NCBI GenBank assembly: GCA_013215825.1
Contig: JABSQN010000004.1
Coordinates: 62,001 to 126,000, forward strand
Source: Piscirickettsiaceae bacterium
Lineage (GTDB): Bacteria > Pseudomonadota > Gammaproteobacteria > Nitrosococcales > Methylophagaceae
DNA: 64,000 bases
Direction: 5' to 3'
The notes under the pieces are model-generated. The model saw nothing but the letters and a program-made list of their open reading frames with translations, was not told where the DNA came from and made no database searches. A program made the position numbers and the translations under genes. Below are positions 19,205-27,913 of this stretch, piece after piece; the stretch's first letter is position 1, and each line of letters begins with the position of its first letter.

Positions 19205-19270
19205 TATAATTAATTGCTAGATTTTACGGCAAAACAACGTTGCTGTCGTGCCTAGTGTGAAATTAGCTAG

Positions 19271-20689
19271 TTACTCGTCTGATTCAATCCGCAAAGCAAG
19301 GAAAATAGCACCTTCACCACGCTGAATTAAAACAGGGATTGCCTTATTACTAGGCAAGTCTTTTGCAAGATCTAAAAAGTGTTTGGCATTTTTTACTTTT
19401 TGATTGTTGATGGTCATAATAATATCACCGCGACGAATACCGGCTGATGCGGCAGCACCTTGCTCCAGGTTAACCACAATAACGCCATTTTTATCAAGCC
19501 CATATTGCTTACGTTGTCGATCATCTAGATCGGCAACTTCAACCGCCAAACGCTCATCAATCAAGCGACCTGATGATCCTTTTGTTTTGATGATTTCATC
19601 ATCTTCTGGTAATTGCTCTATCTTAACGTGCAGTGTTTTACGTTTATTATTTCGCATAATTTCAACACTAACGGATTGACCTATAGGCGATCTGCCAACA
19701 ATAGGCGGTAAATCTGATGACGTCGGTATTTTTTTACCGTTGAATTTTAAAATCACATCGCCCGCTTCAAAGCCTGCTTTATCTGCCGGACTATCATCAA
19801 GCACTCTTGAAATTAAAGCGCCATGTGGTTTTTTCAAGCCAAATGATTCTGCTAATTCACGTGTAACATCTTGAATAATCACGCCCAACCAACCGCGGCT
19901 AACATAACCCTGTGATTTAATCTGAGCAACAACATCCATCGCAACATCCATAGGAATTGCAAAAGACAAGCCCATAAAGCCACCTGTGCGACTGTATATT
20001 TGTGAGTTAATCCCGATGACTTCGCCATCTAAATTAAACAGTGGCCCACCTGAATTACCGGGATTAATTGCCACATCTGTTTGGATAAACGGCACATAGC
20101 TATCACCTGGTAAACTGCGACCTAATGCACTGACAATCCCTTTGGTCGCTGAATAATCAAACCCAAATGGCGATCCAATGGCAAGCACCCATTCACCCAC
20201 TTTTAATTTTGTTGAATCACCTAATTTTACTGCTTTCAAGCCTTTTGCTTCAACTTTTATCAAGGCCACATCACTACGTTCATCACTGCCTAATACTTTT
20301 GCTACTAGCTCACTACGATCATTGAATCGCACAATGATTTCATCGGCATCTTTGATAACATGGTGATTCGTTAAAATATAGCCATCAGATGACAACACAA
20401 AACCTGATCCCAAAGAGTGAGATTTTCTTGCTTCAGGTTGTTGGCCTGGTCCATTAAAAAAATGTTTAAACAATTCATCAAATGGCGTTCCTTCTGGCAT
20501 TTTTATCGCCGGCGGCAGTCTATTTGTTGGATTTTTATTATTTATTGTGGTGCTAATATTAACCACTGCCGCACTATTATTAGACACAAGTTCGGTAAAA
20601 TCGGGTAAATTAGCCGCATAACTATTGGCGCTTAATAAACACCATGCTACAAATACACTAAATCCTGTCCATACTTTCTTGTTTATCAT
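19271..20689 (-). CDS. mucD: Periplasmic Do-type serine protease MucD/DegP
   Basis: A 472-residue exported HtrA protease. The signal peptide occupies about residues 1-25 (cleavage near SYA-AN). The catalytic triad is visible: His in LTNHHVI, Asp in DVALIK, Ser in GNSGGP. Two PDZ domains follow. It degrades misfolded periplasmic proteins and, in the rpoE-rse-mucD operon, helps tune sigma-E activity. The start overlaps the rseC stop by four bases. Confidence 0.96.
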   Translation of the reverse strand: MINKKVWTGFSVFVAWCLLSANSYAANLPDFTELVSNNSAAVVNISTTINNKNPTNRLPPAIKMPEGTPFDELFKHFFNGPGQQPEARKSHSLGSGFVLSSDGYILTNHHVIKDADEIIVRFNDRSELVAKVLGSDERSDVALIKVEAKGLKAVKLGDSTKLKVGEWVLAIGSPFGFDYSATKGIVSALGRSLPGDSYVPFIQTDVAINPGNSGGPLFNLDGEVIGINSQIYSRTGGFMGLSFAIPMDVAMDVVAQIKSQGYVSRGWLGVIIQDVTRELAESFGLKKPHGALISRVLDDSPADKAGFEAGDVILKFNGKKIPTSSDLPPIVGRSPIGQSVSVEIMRNNKRKTLHVKIEQLPEDDEIIKTKGSSGRLIDERLAVEVADLDDRQRKQYGLDKNGVIVVNLEQGAAASAGIRRGDIIMTINNQKVKNAKHFLDLAKDLPSNKAIPVLIQRGEGAIFLALRIESDE

Positions 20690-21111
20690 TTTTTGTCCTC
20701 AATAATACGGGCTTGAAAGCCAGCCTCTTTATTTTTCAATCGAATTTTTACTAAATAAAACCCAAGTGCCAGCCCCGTTAATCCAGAGATTATTTCTATA
20801 AAAGCATTATTAGTAAATTGCTGTGCAATGGCTGAAAACACAAATAATAGTACTATCGGCATGATGTACATTAAAAATGCACCTTGTAGTAAAGTCTCTT
20901 CTGGAATAGCCAATTGTACTTGTTGCCCAACGTTTACATCACCTGTTTTAGGGACGGTAATATGAGAAAATCGTTTGCCTACATGTTCTGCCAACATTGC
21001 GGTGCCACAACCTTGCCTTACTTTGCATGCACTGCACGTTGATTCACGTTCGACTTCTAAAGAAACAGTCTCCTCATTACAGCTGATAACTTTGGCTGAT
21101 TGCTCAATCAT
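20686..21111 (-). CDS. rseC: Sigma-E factor regulatory protein RseC/MucC
   Basis: A 141-residue inner-membrane protein. The N-terminal soluble part carries the conserved Cys pattern CSACKVRQGCG. Two membrane segments follow (FLMYIMPIVLLFVF, then FIEIISGLTGLALGFYLV). RseC is a minor modulator of the sigma-E pathway and is related to proteins acting with Rnf/Rsx in SoxR reduction. The window also contains a full rsx operon. Confidence 0.93.
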   Translation of the reverse strand: MIEQSAKVISCNEETVSLEVERESTCSACKVRQGCGTAMLAEHVGKRFSHITVPKTGDVNVGQQVQLAIPEETLLQGAFLMYIMPIVLLFVFSAIAQQFTNNAFIEIISGLTGLALGFYLVKIRLKNKEAGFQARIIEDKK

Positions 21112-22072
21112 TATATTGAATCGAGTTACCGATTTTTTCTACTGTACGAGCCGGTACAGAACCAACGACTGTAACAAAATGAGCCTTGATTATGCTACCA
21201 AAGGCATTAACAGCACCTATTCTCGAACCACCATGTAAATGACTATGTCTTGCCCGTATCTTTTCCATAAATACAGAAATCGAACTTAATCCATCACTAT
21301 AAACACGCTGCTCAACTGCCGCGCCATTTCTTGCTTTAATACGATTCTGATACACAATGAGGTTAAATCCTTGTGGCAACCAAGCTATCTTCCAATTTGA
21401 TTGAAGTTCAATGATGCCAGTCGGACCTAATACTGGCTTAACACGATCCCATGATATGGTATTACCTTGCATTTGAGGCTTGAGTAATAATTCCGGAATA
21501 TCAATCCCCATTTCAACCGATGAAAATGAAAACATTTCTAATACACGACCATCTTCCGCCAATAAATCTGATTGCAGTAATAAGTCGTTATCTTTTGCGA
21601 TCCATAGGCGATAAGCATAACGATAATTATCTTTTGGTATAAGATTCACTTCTTGAGCTTGATGCCCTGCTACACGTCCTTGCTCACCTAATGTTTCATT
21701 ATAATAAGGCATTGCCAAGCGTAAGCGACTCAATAAATCACTGGGGAAGCCACGCCCTAAAGGTTGATGATTCGGCTGCATCTTTTCACCATCGGGATAG
21801 ACACACATTACACTATCATCGGTACGAATCACTTCTCTTTCAACACCGCTTAATGAAATAAGTCGTTCAATTTCACCTTGTTCATTGTTACGATGAATAA
21901 TGCGGATAGATTGCAATTTATCACCCGATTGCAATGCAAAGATACCATCATAATTTAAGTGTTTAGCCGCTAAACTTGTACGCTCAAGTAATGCTGTTGC
22001 ATTATCTGCATAGGCGCTTATAGACACTATCGTTAAGATTGCTCCCATAAGAAGCCGAGATACTATTGGCAT
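21104..22072 (-). CDS. rseB: Sigma-E regulatory protein RseB/MucB
   Basis: I place the start at ATG 22072: it gives a clean signal peptide (MPIVSRLLMGAILTIVSISAYA) five bases after the rseA stop. A longer frame to 22144 would only add residues encoded inside rseA. The ~322-residue periplasmic protein binds the anti-sigma factor RseA and protects it from cleavage, probably sensing lipoproteins or mislocalised LPS. It has the usual two-domain MucB/RseB layout, starting ALLERTSLAAKHLNYDGIF. It overlaps rseC by eight bases. Confidence 0.94.
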   Translation of the reverse strand: MPIVSRLLMGAILTIVSISAYADNATALLERTSLAAKHLNYDGIFALQSGDKLQSIRIIHRNNEQGEIERLISLSGVEREVIRTDDSVMCVYPDGEKMQPNHQPLGRGFPSDLLSRLRLAMPYYNETLGEQGRVAGHQAQEVNLIPKDNYRYAYRLWIAKDNDLLLQSDLLAEDGRVLEMFSFSSVEMGIDIPELLLKPQMQGNTISWDRVKPVLGPTGIIELQSNWKIAWLPQGFNLIVYQNRIKARNGAAVEQRVYSDGLSSISVFMEKIRARHSHLHGGSRIGAVNAFGSIIKAHFVTVVGSVPARTVEKIGNSIQYND

Positions 22073-22076
22073 TTTT

Positions 22077-22628
22077 TTATTGCCCCACACTATATGAAAC
22101 AACACGTGCATAAGTGAAAACATCCGATGTACTGGTGTATTCATTATGATCCAATAAATAGGTATTTAATCTATCTTCCACTTCAGCCTCATCCACTGTC
22201 CAGCGGTTTGCTTTTGTTGAGACGATGAATGATGTGGTCGGTGCTTCCATCGATGCCGATGCCATTGTGGCTTCTGATACAAATTGAGGCTGCGTTGTCA
22301 CTCCGATCACGGCTAAGGCTCCGATTGAAGCTGCTAGAGCTAAGCCCGATGCTTGCTTCCAAAACTGTTTCGGGAAAGAAATGACGTGTGATTTTTTACT
22401 AGAAAATGTTGGCTCATCTTTTAAGCTATCTGAAATTCGAGCTGTTAAGTCAGTATCTTTCCGTAAAGAAATATGACCATGCAACGCATCCTTTGCTAGT
22501 TGATATCGCTGAAACTGTGCCATTGCCTGCTTATCTGACTTTAACAAACTCAAGGCTTGGTCTAATTCTTTACCTTCTAATTCGCCATCCACTAACGCCG
22601 ACAATAATTCATTTTGATTGACTGTCAT
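22077..22628 (-). CDS. rseA: Anti-sigma-E factor RseA/MucA
   Basis: A 183-residue single-pass inner-membrane protein. The N-terminal sigma-binding domain starts NELLSALVDGELEGKELDQAL. A transmembrane helix lies at about 90-112 (FWKQASGLALAASIGALAVIG), followed by a periplasmic tail for RseB. Regulated proteolysis by DegS- and RseP-type proteases releases sigma-E. It overlaps rpoE by four bases. Confidence 0.93.
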   Translation of the reverse strand: MTVNQNELLSALVDGELEGKELDQALSLLKSDKQAMAQFQRYQLAKDALHGHISLRKDTDLTARISDSLKDEPTFSSKKSHVISFPKQFWKQASGLALAASIGALAVIGVTTQPQFVSEATMASASMEAPTTSFIVSTKANRWTVDEAEVEDRLNTYLLDHNEYTSTSDVFTYARVVSYSVGQ

Positions 22629-23206
22629 TGCTCATCCCCTTCACTCATTATTTCTTGTATTTGTTTATTTATTGCTTCACGAGCACGAAATATTCGAGAT
22701 CGTACTGTTCCTATTGGGCAATCCAGTGCCTGTGCGATTTCCTCGTAACTCAAACCATCAAACTCGCGTAATCTGATTGCTGCTGCCGTTTCGTCGGGCA
22801 AAGCATCAATGGCTTGATGAATTTTTTTCTCAAGCTCGACACTTATTAAATGACTTTCTGGTGTTTCAAACTCTTTCAACTCTGGTGCATCATAGAAATT
22901 TGTTGCATCCATCGCATCCACATCCATCGCAGGAGGTCTTCTTGCTTTTGCTGTTAGATAATTTTTTGCAGTATTCACAGCAATGCGATAAAGCCAGGTA
23001 TAAAAAGCACTATCCCCACGAAAATTAGGGATCGCTCGATAGGCTTTAATAAATGCTTCTTGTGCAACATCTAATGCTTCAACAGGATCATGAACAAAAC
23101 CAGTAATAACATGCACTATTCGTTGTTGATATTTTATAATCAACACATCAAATGCACTTTTATCTCCTGCTTGCACACGCTGCACTAGCTCTAAATCCAC
23201 ACTCAT
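22625..23206 (-). CDS. rpoE: RNA polymerase sigma factor RpoE/AlgU
   Basis: A 193-residue ECF sigma factor. Region 2 (VQRVQAGDKSAFDVLI, then FVHDPVEALDVAQEAFIKAYRAI) and region 4 (RLREFDGLSYEEIAQAL, then GTVRSRIFRARE) are both complete. It directs the envelope-stress response and is first in its operon. A sigma-E-like promoter lies upstream at 23259-23287, and AAAGGATG supplies the ribosome-binding site. Confidence 0.97.
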   Translation of the reverse strand: MSVDLELVQRVQAGDKSAFDVLIIKYQQRIVHVITGFVHDPVEALDVAQEAFIKAYRAIPNFRGDSAFYTWLYRIAVNTAKNYLTAKARRPPAMDVDAMDATNFYDAPELKEFETPESHLISVELEKKIHQAIDALPDETAAAIRLREFDGLSYEEIAQALDCPIGTVRSRIFRAREAINKQIQEIMSEGDEQ

Positions 23207-23223
23207 CCTTTATCCCGACCAAG

Positions 23224-23237
23224 TCCGGCTTGCCGGA
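23224..23237 (-). promoter_or_regulatory. Leader hairpin upstream of rpoE
   Basis: TCCGGCAAGCCGGA is a perfect palindrome about 18 bp upstream of the rpoE ATG, inside the predicted 5' leader. It could affect translation initiation or mRNA stability. It lacks a T-run, so it is not a terminator. Confidence 0.45.
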
Positions 23238-23258
23238 AATTATATTTACTTGTAGTTT

Positions 23259-23287
23259 GATTGACCATTATGATTTAATTTTGTTCC
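23259..23287 (-). promoter_or_regulatory. rpoE: Candidate sigma-E autoregulatory promoter of rpoE
   Basis: On the minus strand, GGAACAA (23281-23287) is followed after 15 bp by GTCAATC (23259-23265). The sigma-E consensus is GGAACTT with a GTCAAA/TCTGA-type -10 at this spacing. Autoregulation of rpoE from such a promoter is known in related bacteria. The match is good but not perfect. Confidence 0.55.
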
Positions 23288-23355
23288 CAATAACTGTATT
23301 AAATTTCTTAAACAGTGCAAAATATCAACACTCGCTCATTTTACCTGATTTTTTA

Positions 23356-24957
23356 ATGACTAAACCTTATCATTTTGATGTTCTTATTATCGGCAGTGGC
23401 ACTGCAGGTTTGACGCTTGCCTTACAATTGGCTGATACCGCTAATATTGCGGTGCTATCAAAAGACCGGCTAGAAGAAGGCGCTTCGCTCTATGCCCAAG
23501 GTGGCATCTCGGTTGTGCTTGATGAGGCAGATTCTTTACAGTCTCATATTGATGACACCATTACGTCAGGTGCTGGCTTATGTGATGAAGACGTGGTGAA
23601 ATTTACCGTTAAACAAGCACGTAAAAGTATTGAGTGGTTAATCGATCAAGGCGTGTCATTCACTAAAGATGGCGTGACATCAGAAACATACCATCTGACA
23701 CAAGAAGGGGGCCATAGCCACCGTCGCATTATTCACGCATCTGATGCCACAGGGCGCGAAGTCGAAACAACCTTGCTAGCTAAAGCTAAAGCGCACTCCA
23801 ACATACATTTATTCCCCTATCATGTTGGTATCGATCTCATCACTAGTAGTAAACAATTAGGTCAATCTGATAATCAATGCTTGGGCTGTTATGCACTCGA
23901 TATTAAAACAGATACACCGCAAACCTTTATTGCACCTATTACAGTGATGGCAACAGGTGGTGCAGGTAAGGTCTATCTTTATACTAGCAACCCAGATGTA
24001 TCAACCGGTGATGGTATTGCAATGGGCTGGCGTGCGGGTTGTCGCGTGGCTAATATGGAGTTTATTCAATTCCATCCAACGTGTTTATATCATCCAAAAG
24101 CAAAATCATTTTTAATCAGTGAAGCATTGCGTGGCGAAGGTGCAAAATTACGTTTGGCTGATGGTGATGAGTTTATGGCTGACTTTCACCCTCAAGCTGA
24201 ATTGGCACCACGGGATATTGTTGCTCGAGCCATTGATCATGAAATGAAACGTCTTGGTGATGACTGTGTTTACCTTGATATTAGCCATCAATCAAAAGAA
24301 TTTATCGAAGAACATTTTCCGACCATTCATCAGCGTTGCCTCAGTTTTGGCATAGATATGACACAAGAGCCTATTCCTGTTGTTCCTGCCGCACATTATA
24401 CCTGCGGTGGCTTAATGACAGATTTGCATGGTCGTACGGATATTGCCGGACTTTATGCCATTGGTGAAACCGCGCATACCGGCTTTCATGGTGCAAATCG
24501 CATGGCAAGTAACTCCTTATTAGAATGCCTTGTTTTTGCCCATTCTGCTGCAGAAGATATCAAACAACAACTGCCGTTCAGTAATGATATACCTGTTATC
24601 CAAACATGGGATGCAAGTCGAGTTAAACCTGCAAAAGAAGCCATTTCGATCAGTCATAACTGGGATGAGTTACGTCGTTTCATGTGGGATTATGTTGGTA
24701 TTGTGCGTAGCAATGAGCGTTTATATAAAGCAAAGCAACGTTTGACCTTATTACAACAAGAAATTGATGATTATTATAGCCAACATCAGATCAGCAGTGA
24801 TTTACTTGAATTACGAAATCTTGCTGATATTGCCGAGTTAATTATTAATTCTGCATTACAACGTAAAGAAAGCCGTGGCTTACATTACACCTTAGATTAC
24901 CCGGATATTGATACTAAACTCGCTGCTAAAAACACGATTATTTCTGGAAAGTCTTAG
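23356..24957 (+). CDS. nadB: L-aspartate oxidase
   Basis: I start at ATG 23356 (MTKPYHFDVLIIGSG). A longer frame exists but would run across the rpoE promoter and into rpoE. The 533-residue flavoprotein oxidises aspartate to iminoaspartate, the first step of NAD synthesis. FAD motifs are GSGTAGLTLALQLAD and YAIGETAHTGFHGANRMASNS, with the active-site GGHSHRRIIHASDATG. Its position divergent from rpoE is conserved in gammaproteobacteria. It overlaps ygfX tail-to-tail by 20 bp. Confidence 0.96.
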   Translation: MTKPYHFDVLIIGSGTAGLTLALQLADTANIAVLSKDRLEEGASLYAQGGISVVLDEADSLQSHIDDTITSGAGLCDEDVVKFTVKQARKSIEWLIDQGVSFTKDGVTSETYHLTQEGGHSHRRIIHASDATGREVETTLLAKAKAHSNIHLFPYHVGIDLITSSKQLGQSDNQCLGCYALDIKTDTPQTFIAPITVMATGGAGKVYLYTSNPDVSTGDGIAMGWRAGCRVANMEFIQFHPTCLYHPKAKSFLISEALRGEGAKLRLADGDEFMADFHPQAELAPRDIVARAIDHEMKRLGDDCVYLDISHQSKEFIEEHFPTIHQRCLSFGIDMTQEPIPVVPAAHYTCGGLMTDLHGRTDIAGLYAIGETAHTGFHGANRMASNSLLECLVFAHSAAEDIKQQLPFSNDIPVIQTWDASRVKPAKEAISISHNWDELRRFMWDYVGIVRSNERLYKAKQRLTLLQQEIDDYYSQHQISSDLLELRNLADIAELIINSALQRKESRGLHYTLDYPDIDTKLAAKNTIISGKS

Positions 24958-25360
24958 GATCACGACAATACACACGCAATTGCCTAAATAGTTCCGCATC
25001 AACAGCATCGGCCATAATGATAGCGCTAGCACGGCCCTCAAAATACAACATAACAAAAGTAACGTTTACGATACTGTTTGTTAATCTTAGTTTTTCTTGT
25101 AAACGACCATTTTTATAATGGCAGCACCAATTATTATCGGCATCTCGTTGAAGTTTTATCAGACATTGAGTTTGCTTATAAAAGTAGCTGAAACTTAATA
25201 CCATTATCACGATAATAAGTAATGACCACCATGAAAATGCAACCAAACTTAGCAAGGTGACTAACATTAAACTGTGTATTATCAGCAAATAAAGAATAAT
25301 ACTTTTCGATAATGCAAACACCACACTAAATACACTCCTTGTCATTAAAATATACTCCAT
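24938..25360 (-). CDS. YgfX/CptA-like membrane protein
   Basis: A 140-residue protein with two adjacent N-terminal membrane segments (about 18-40 and 42-62), then a soluble domain ending in AELFRQLRVYCRDP. This layout and the nadB/ygfZ neighbourhood fit the YgfX (CptA) family. E. coli YgfX pairs with YgfY/SdhE, but the ~80-residue sdhE gene expected upstream is not here; a repeat occupies the gap. Either ATG 25360 or the Met six codons later could be the start. Confidence 0.75.
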   Translation of the reverse strand: MEYILMTRSVFSVVFALSKSIILYLLIIHSLMLVTLLSLVAFSWWSLLIIVIMVLSFSYFYKQTQCLIKLQRDADNNWCCHYKNGRLQEKLRLTNSIVNVTFVMLYFEGRASAIIMADAVDAELFRQLRVYCRDPKTFQK

Positions 25361-25404
25361 TTATTCTAAACGATATAATATACCTCTTATTATTCAAGGT
25401 GCTA

Positions 25405-25510
25405 TTTTTCTGCGTCGTCATTCCCGTGAAAACGGGAGTTTATAGACAGTTAATATTGTCACTGTCCTTGGATCCCTGGTTTTCACGGGGATGATTAAGT
25501 TAGGAAGCAA
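25405..25510. repeat. Palindromic repeat between ygfX and ygfZ
   Basis: GTCATTCCCGTGAAAACGGG at about 25417-25436 is mirrored by CCCTGGTTTTCACGGGGATGA near 25470-25494. This is the widespread dispersed-palindrome type with GTCATTCCCG ends. Outer AAGGTGC and GCAACTTG sequences suggest further partial symmetry. It fills most of the 185-bp gap and has no coding capacity. Confidence 0.7.
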
Positions 25511-25546
25511 CTTGCATAACAACTTTATTTATTATCGAGCACTCTA

Positions 25547-26509
25547 ATGACTGATACTTGGCAAGCACTTCTTACACAACAACAAAATTTCAATAATATT
25601 GATAACGATGAAAAACAACAACTTATACCTCTGCCCCAATTAGGAATCATACAAGTCACAGGTGATGAAGCACAAAGTTTTCTGCAAAATTTACTGACCA
25701 ATGATGTTAATGCATTAGACGTAAATCAAAGTCAGCTTAGTGGGTTTTGTAATGCTAAAGGACGTTTATTCAGCATATTCCTACTTGTTCGCTGTGATGA
25801 CAGCTATCAAATAGTGTTACCTATCGATATGTGTAGCCTATTACTACAACGACTTAGCATGTATATATTACGTTCTAAAGTGACAATTACAGATATAAGC
25901 ACGACAACAGCCTGTATTGGATTAGTTCAAGATAATAGCAATAACACCTTGGAACTGCCTGCTGATGATTATCAAGGAATGAACTATAAGAGTAGCTTAT
26001 TGATTAAAATACCTAGTGAAACGACATCTCGTTATTTAACCATCAGCTCAATGGAAAATATTGATGAATTAAGCCAATCATTAAATAAACAATGGCAACT
26101 AAGCAGTGAGTCAAAATGGAATCTACTTAATATTGAAGCTGGGCTAGCCTCAATATACCCATCAAGCAAAGAAATGTTCACGCCACAACAGGTCAATCTT
26201 GATATTGTCAATGGCGTTAGCTTTAACAAAGGTTGCTATCCCGGACAGGAAATAGTAGCCCGCCTACATTATCTTGGCACTCCTAGCCGAAGACTCTTTT
26301 TAGCTGAAGTACAAACAGATAGTATTCTTGAAACTGGCAGTGAAGTAACAACAGCGGAAGGCAGTGTTGCTGGACATATTGTTTGTAGCCAAGAGATGAA
26401 GGCAGGAAGCTTAAAACTGCTAATAAGCCTCAAGCTATCAGCTCTAGAATCAACTCTATTTGTAAATAAGAATGTAGAAATTATAAAGATTCAAAAACTT
26501 CAGAAATGA
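25547..26509 (+). CDS. ygfZ: Folate-binding protein YgfZ (iron-sulphur cluster repair/tRNA modification)
   Basis: A 320-residue member of the GcvT-like family. The diagnostic motif NKGCYPGQEIVARLHYLG, with its conserved Cys, is intact near residue 228. The N-terminal folate-binding part starts LPQLGIIQVTGDEAQSFLQNLLTND. YgfZ supports assembly or repair of certain Fe-S enzymes such as MiaB. Its stop lies only 2 bp before a partial tRNA-Pro copy, so before the island inserted the tRNA 3' end was probably the next feature. Confidence 0.93.
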   Translation: MTDTWQALLTQQQNFNNIDNDEKQQLIPLPQLGIIQVTGDEAQSFLQNLLTNDVNALDVNQSQLSGFCNAKGRLFSIFLLVRCDDSYQIVLPIDMCSLLLQRLSMYILRSKVTITDISTTTACIGLVQDNSNNTLELPADDYQGMNYKSSLLIKIPSETTSRYLTISSMENIDELSQSLNKQWQLSSESKWNLLNIEAGLASIYPSSKEMFTPQQVNLDIVNGVSFNKGCYPGQEIVARLHYLGTPSRRLFLAEVQTDSILETGSEVTTAEGSVAGHIVCSQEMKAGSLKLLISLKLSALESTLFVNKNVEIIKIQKLQK

Positions 26510-26510
26510 T

Positions 26511-26554
26511 ATTGGTCGGAACAGCAAGATTCGAACTTGCGCCCCCTTGTCTCC
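26511..26554 (-). repeat. Partial tRNA-Pro copy (att-like direct repeat, left end)
   Basis: These 44 bases match the intact tRNA-Pro(GGG) at 33692-33735 in the same orientation, with 42 identities. The copied part runs from the CCA end through the T arm and variable loop into the 3' anticodon stem. No cloverleaf can be completed from the next bases. This is the expected remnant at the far end of an element integrated into a tRNA 3' end. Confidence 0.85.
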
Positions 26555-26820
26555 ATCCCAGTAACCATTTGTTATATTTCAAATGATTACCTATAACTCT
26601 TCATAAATAAGACAGTCTGTAACCCCGCATTTTCATGAGGCTTGGGAGCGGGGTTTATGAAGCCCTTATACAAGAGTAAGTGCAATAAAATGATTGCTTC
26701 TTTCAGTGGGTGTATCACTTGGAATGGTTTAATGAAACTGGAAGGCTTTATAGCTTAAAATAAGCAAAACCTCACAAGTATTCAAATAACCAGAAAAGTA
26801 AAAATAACCGTAAAGCCCCA
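26555..26820. other. Non-coding left flank of the island
   Basis: Between the partial tRNA and the transposase remnant I see no gene. The stretch is interrupted in all frames and carries GGGGTTTATGAAGC-like sequence near 26650. It may be residual mobile-element DNA. Confidence 0.3.
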
Positions 26821-27615
26821 GCCAAAAACTAGAATATGCCAAATTAATGGTAGAAGATTGTTATCGATATCAGCTAAAGTGAAGCTGTGACAATGAAAAA
26901 ACAGCAAACTTACTACTGGAATTAACTTTAAATCAACGAAACTGGGGATTCGGTTCGGTTTATGCTTTTTATATTTACGTAACGTTAAAGGTTACCCTTG
27001 GAATCATAATCGTGTTTACCGTTCTATAGAGAGTTAGGACTGAATTTACGGATAAAGCCACACAAACGACTTAAACGAGAAGTTCCAGAGCCGTTAGCGG
27101 TACCTGAATCAATTAATGAATGTTGGTCTATGGACTTTATACACGAACAGTTATCAGATGGTCGTAGCTGTCGATTATTTAATATTATTGATGACTTTAA
27201 CAGAGAAGGATTAACTATTGATGCAGATATTTCTTTGCTAACAGAGCGTGTTATTCGTTCCTTGGAGCACATTATTGAATGGAGAGGAAAACCAAAAAAA
27301 TAGGTGTGATAATGGCCCTGAATATATTAGCCATAAACTAGCTTCATGGGCAGAAAGTAACACTATTGAACGCTCCTTCATACCGCCTGGGAACCCACAA
27401 CAAAACGCCTATATTGAGCGATTTAACCGAACCGTAAGATATGACTGACTGAGCCAGTATATTTATAGCGATATTGATGAATTTCAAAGCAAAACCATAC
27501 AATAGTTATGGACTTATAACTACGGAAGACCTAGTATAGAAATTGGTGGTATTACTGCAATTCAGAAACTCAAATTAACACAGAGAAAAAGTTCTACTTC
27601 TGTTCTCCATTAACA
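26821..27615 (+). pseudogene. IS3-family transposase (OrfB) remnant with frameshifts
   Basis: Reading across frames restores an IS3-type DDE transposase: [20 protein letters not shown], then [88 protein letters not shown] and TYNYGRPSIEIGGIT. The DDE acidic residues are still recognisable. Stops and shifts at about 27035, 27300 and 27447 break it, and no orfA or clean terminal repeats are visible. It is a dead insertion sequence inside the tRNA-Pro island. Confidence 0.85.
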
Positions 27616-27913
27616 ATGAGGGGATTACATATCAATCATGATTTCAATTTCACTTCTGAAGAAAGTCAGGAACAACCAAGAGTTACATGTTGATGAATTT
27701 AATGGGTATAAGTAGAAAATAAAACAGTATTCGGTTTCATGAAAAGGCTTTTTTAAGGAGCTGATTTACCACCATCATAGCCCTGTAAAATGGTTGCGTG
27801 CTTGTTGGGAGTTATTCACGAAGATAGGTTGAGTTTCTATTGGTATTTTGTATTTTGAGATAAGCAGCGGGTGGCTTCCTTTAGTTAAAAATTTCAAGGT
27901 GTTTTAGAGTGTT
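27616..27913. other. Upstream region of the adhesin gene
   Basis: This ~300-bp gap holds no protein gene. Its left part probably derives from the end of the dead IS. The right part must hold the adhesin promoter, but no strong -35/-10 pair stands out. The adhesin ATG at 27914 is preceded by CAAGGTGTTTTAGAGTGTT, a weak AAGG ribosome-binding site. Confidence 0.3.

Noticed and set aside
23152-23355. Longer nadB frame starting at 23152
   Set aside because: It would run through rpoE coding sequence and the rpoE promoter; MTKPYHFDVLIIGSG at 23356 matches the NadB start.
26511-26600. A second complete tRNA gene next to ygfZ
   Set aside because: Only the 3' half matches tRNA-Pro; the following bases cannot form D and acceptor stems, so it is a partial copy.
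27248-27448. 66-codon plus-strand frame as a separate gene
   Set aside because: It is a piece of the frameshifted IS3 transposase, not an independent protein.
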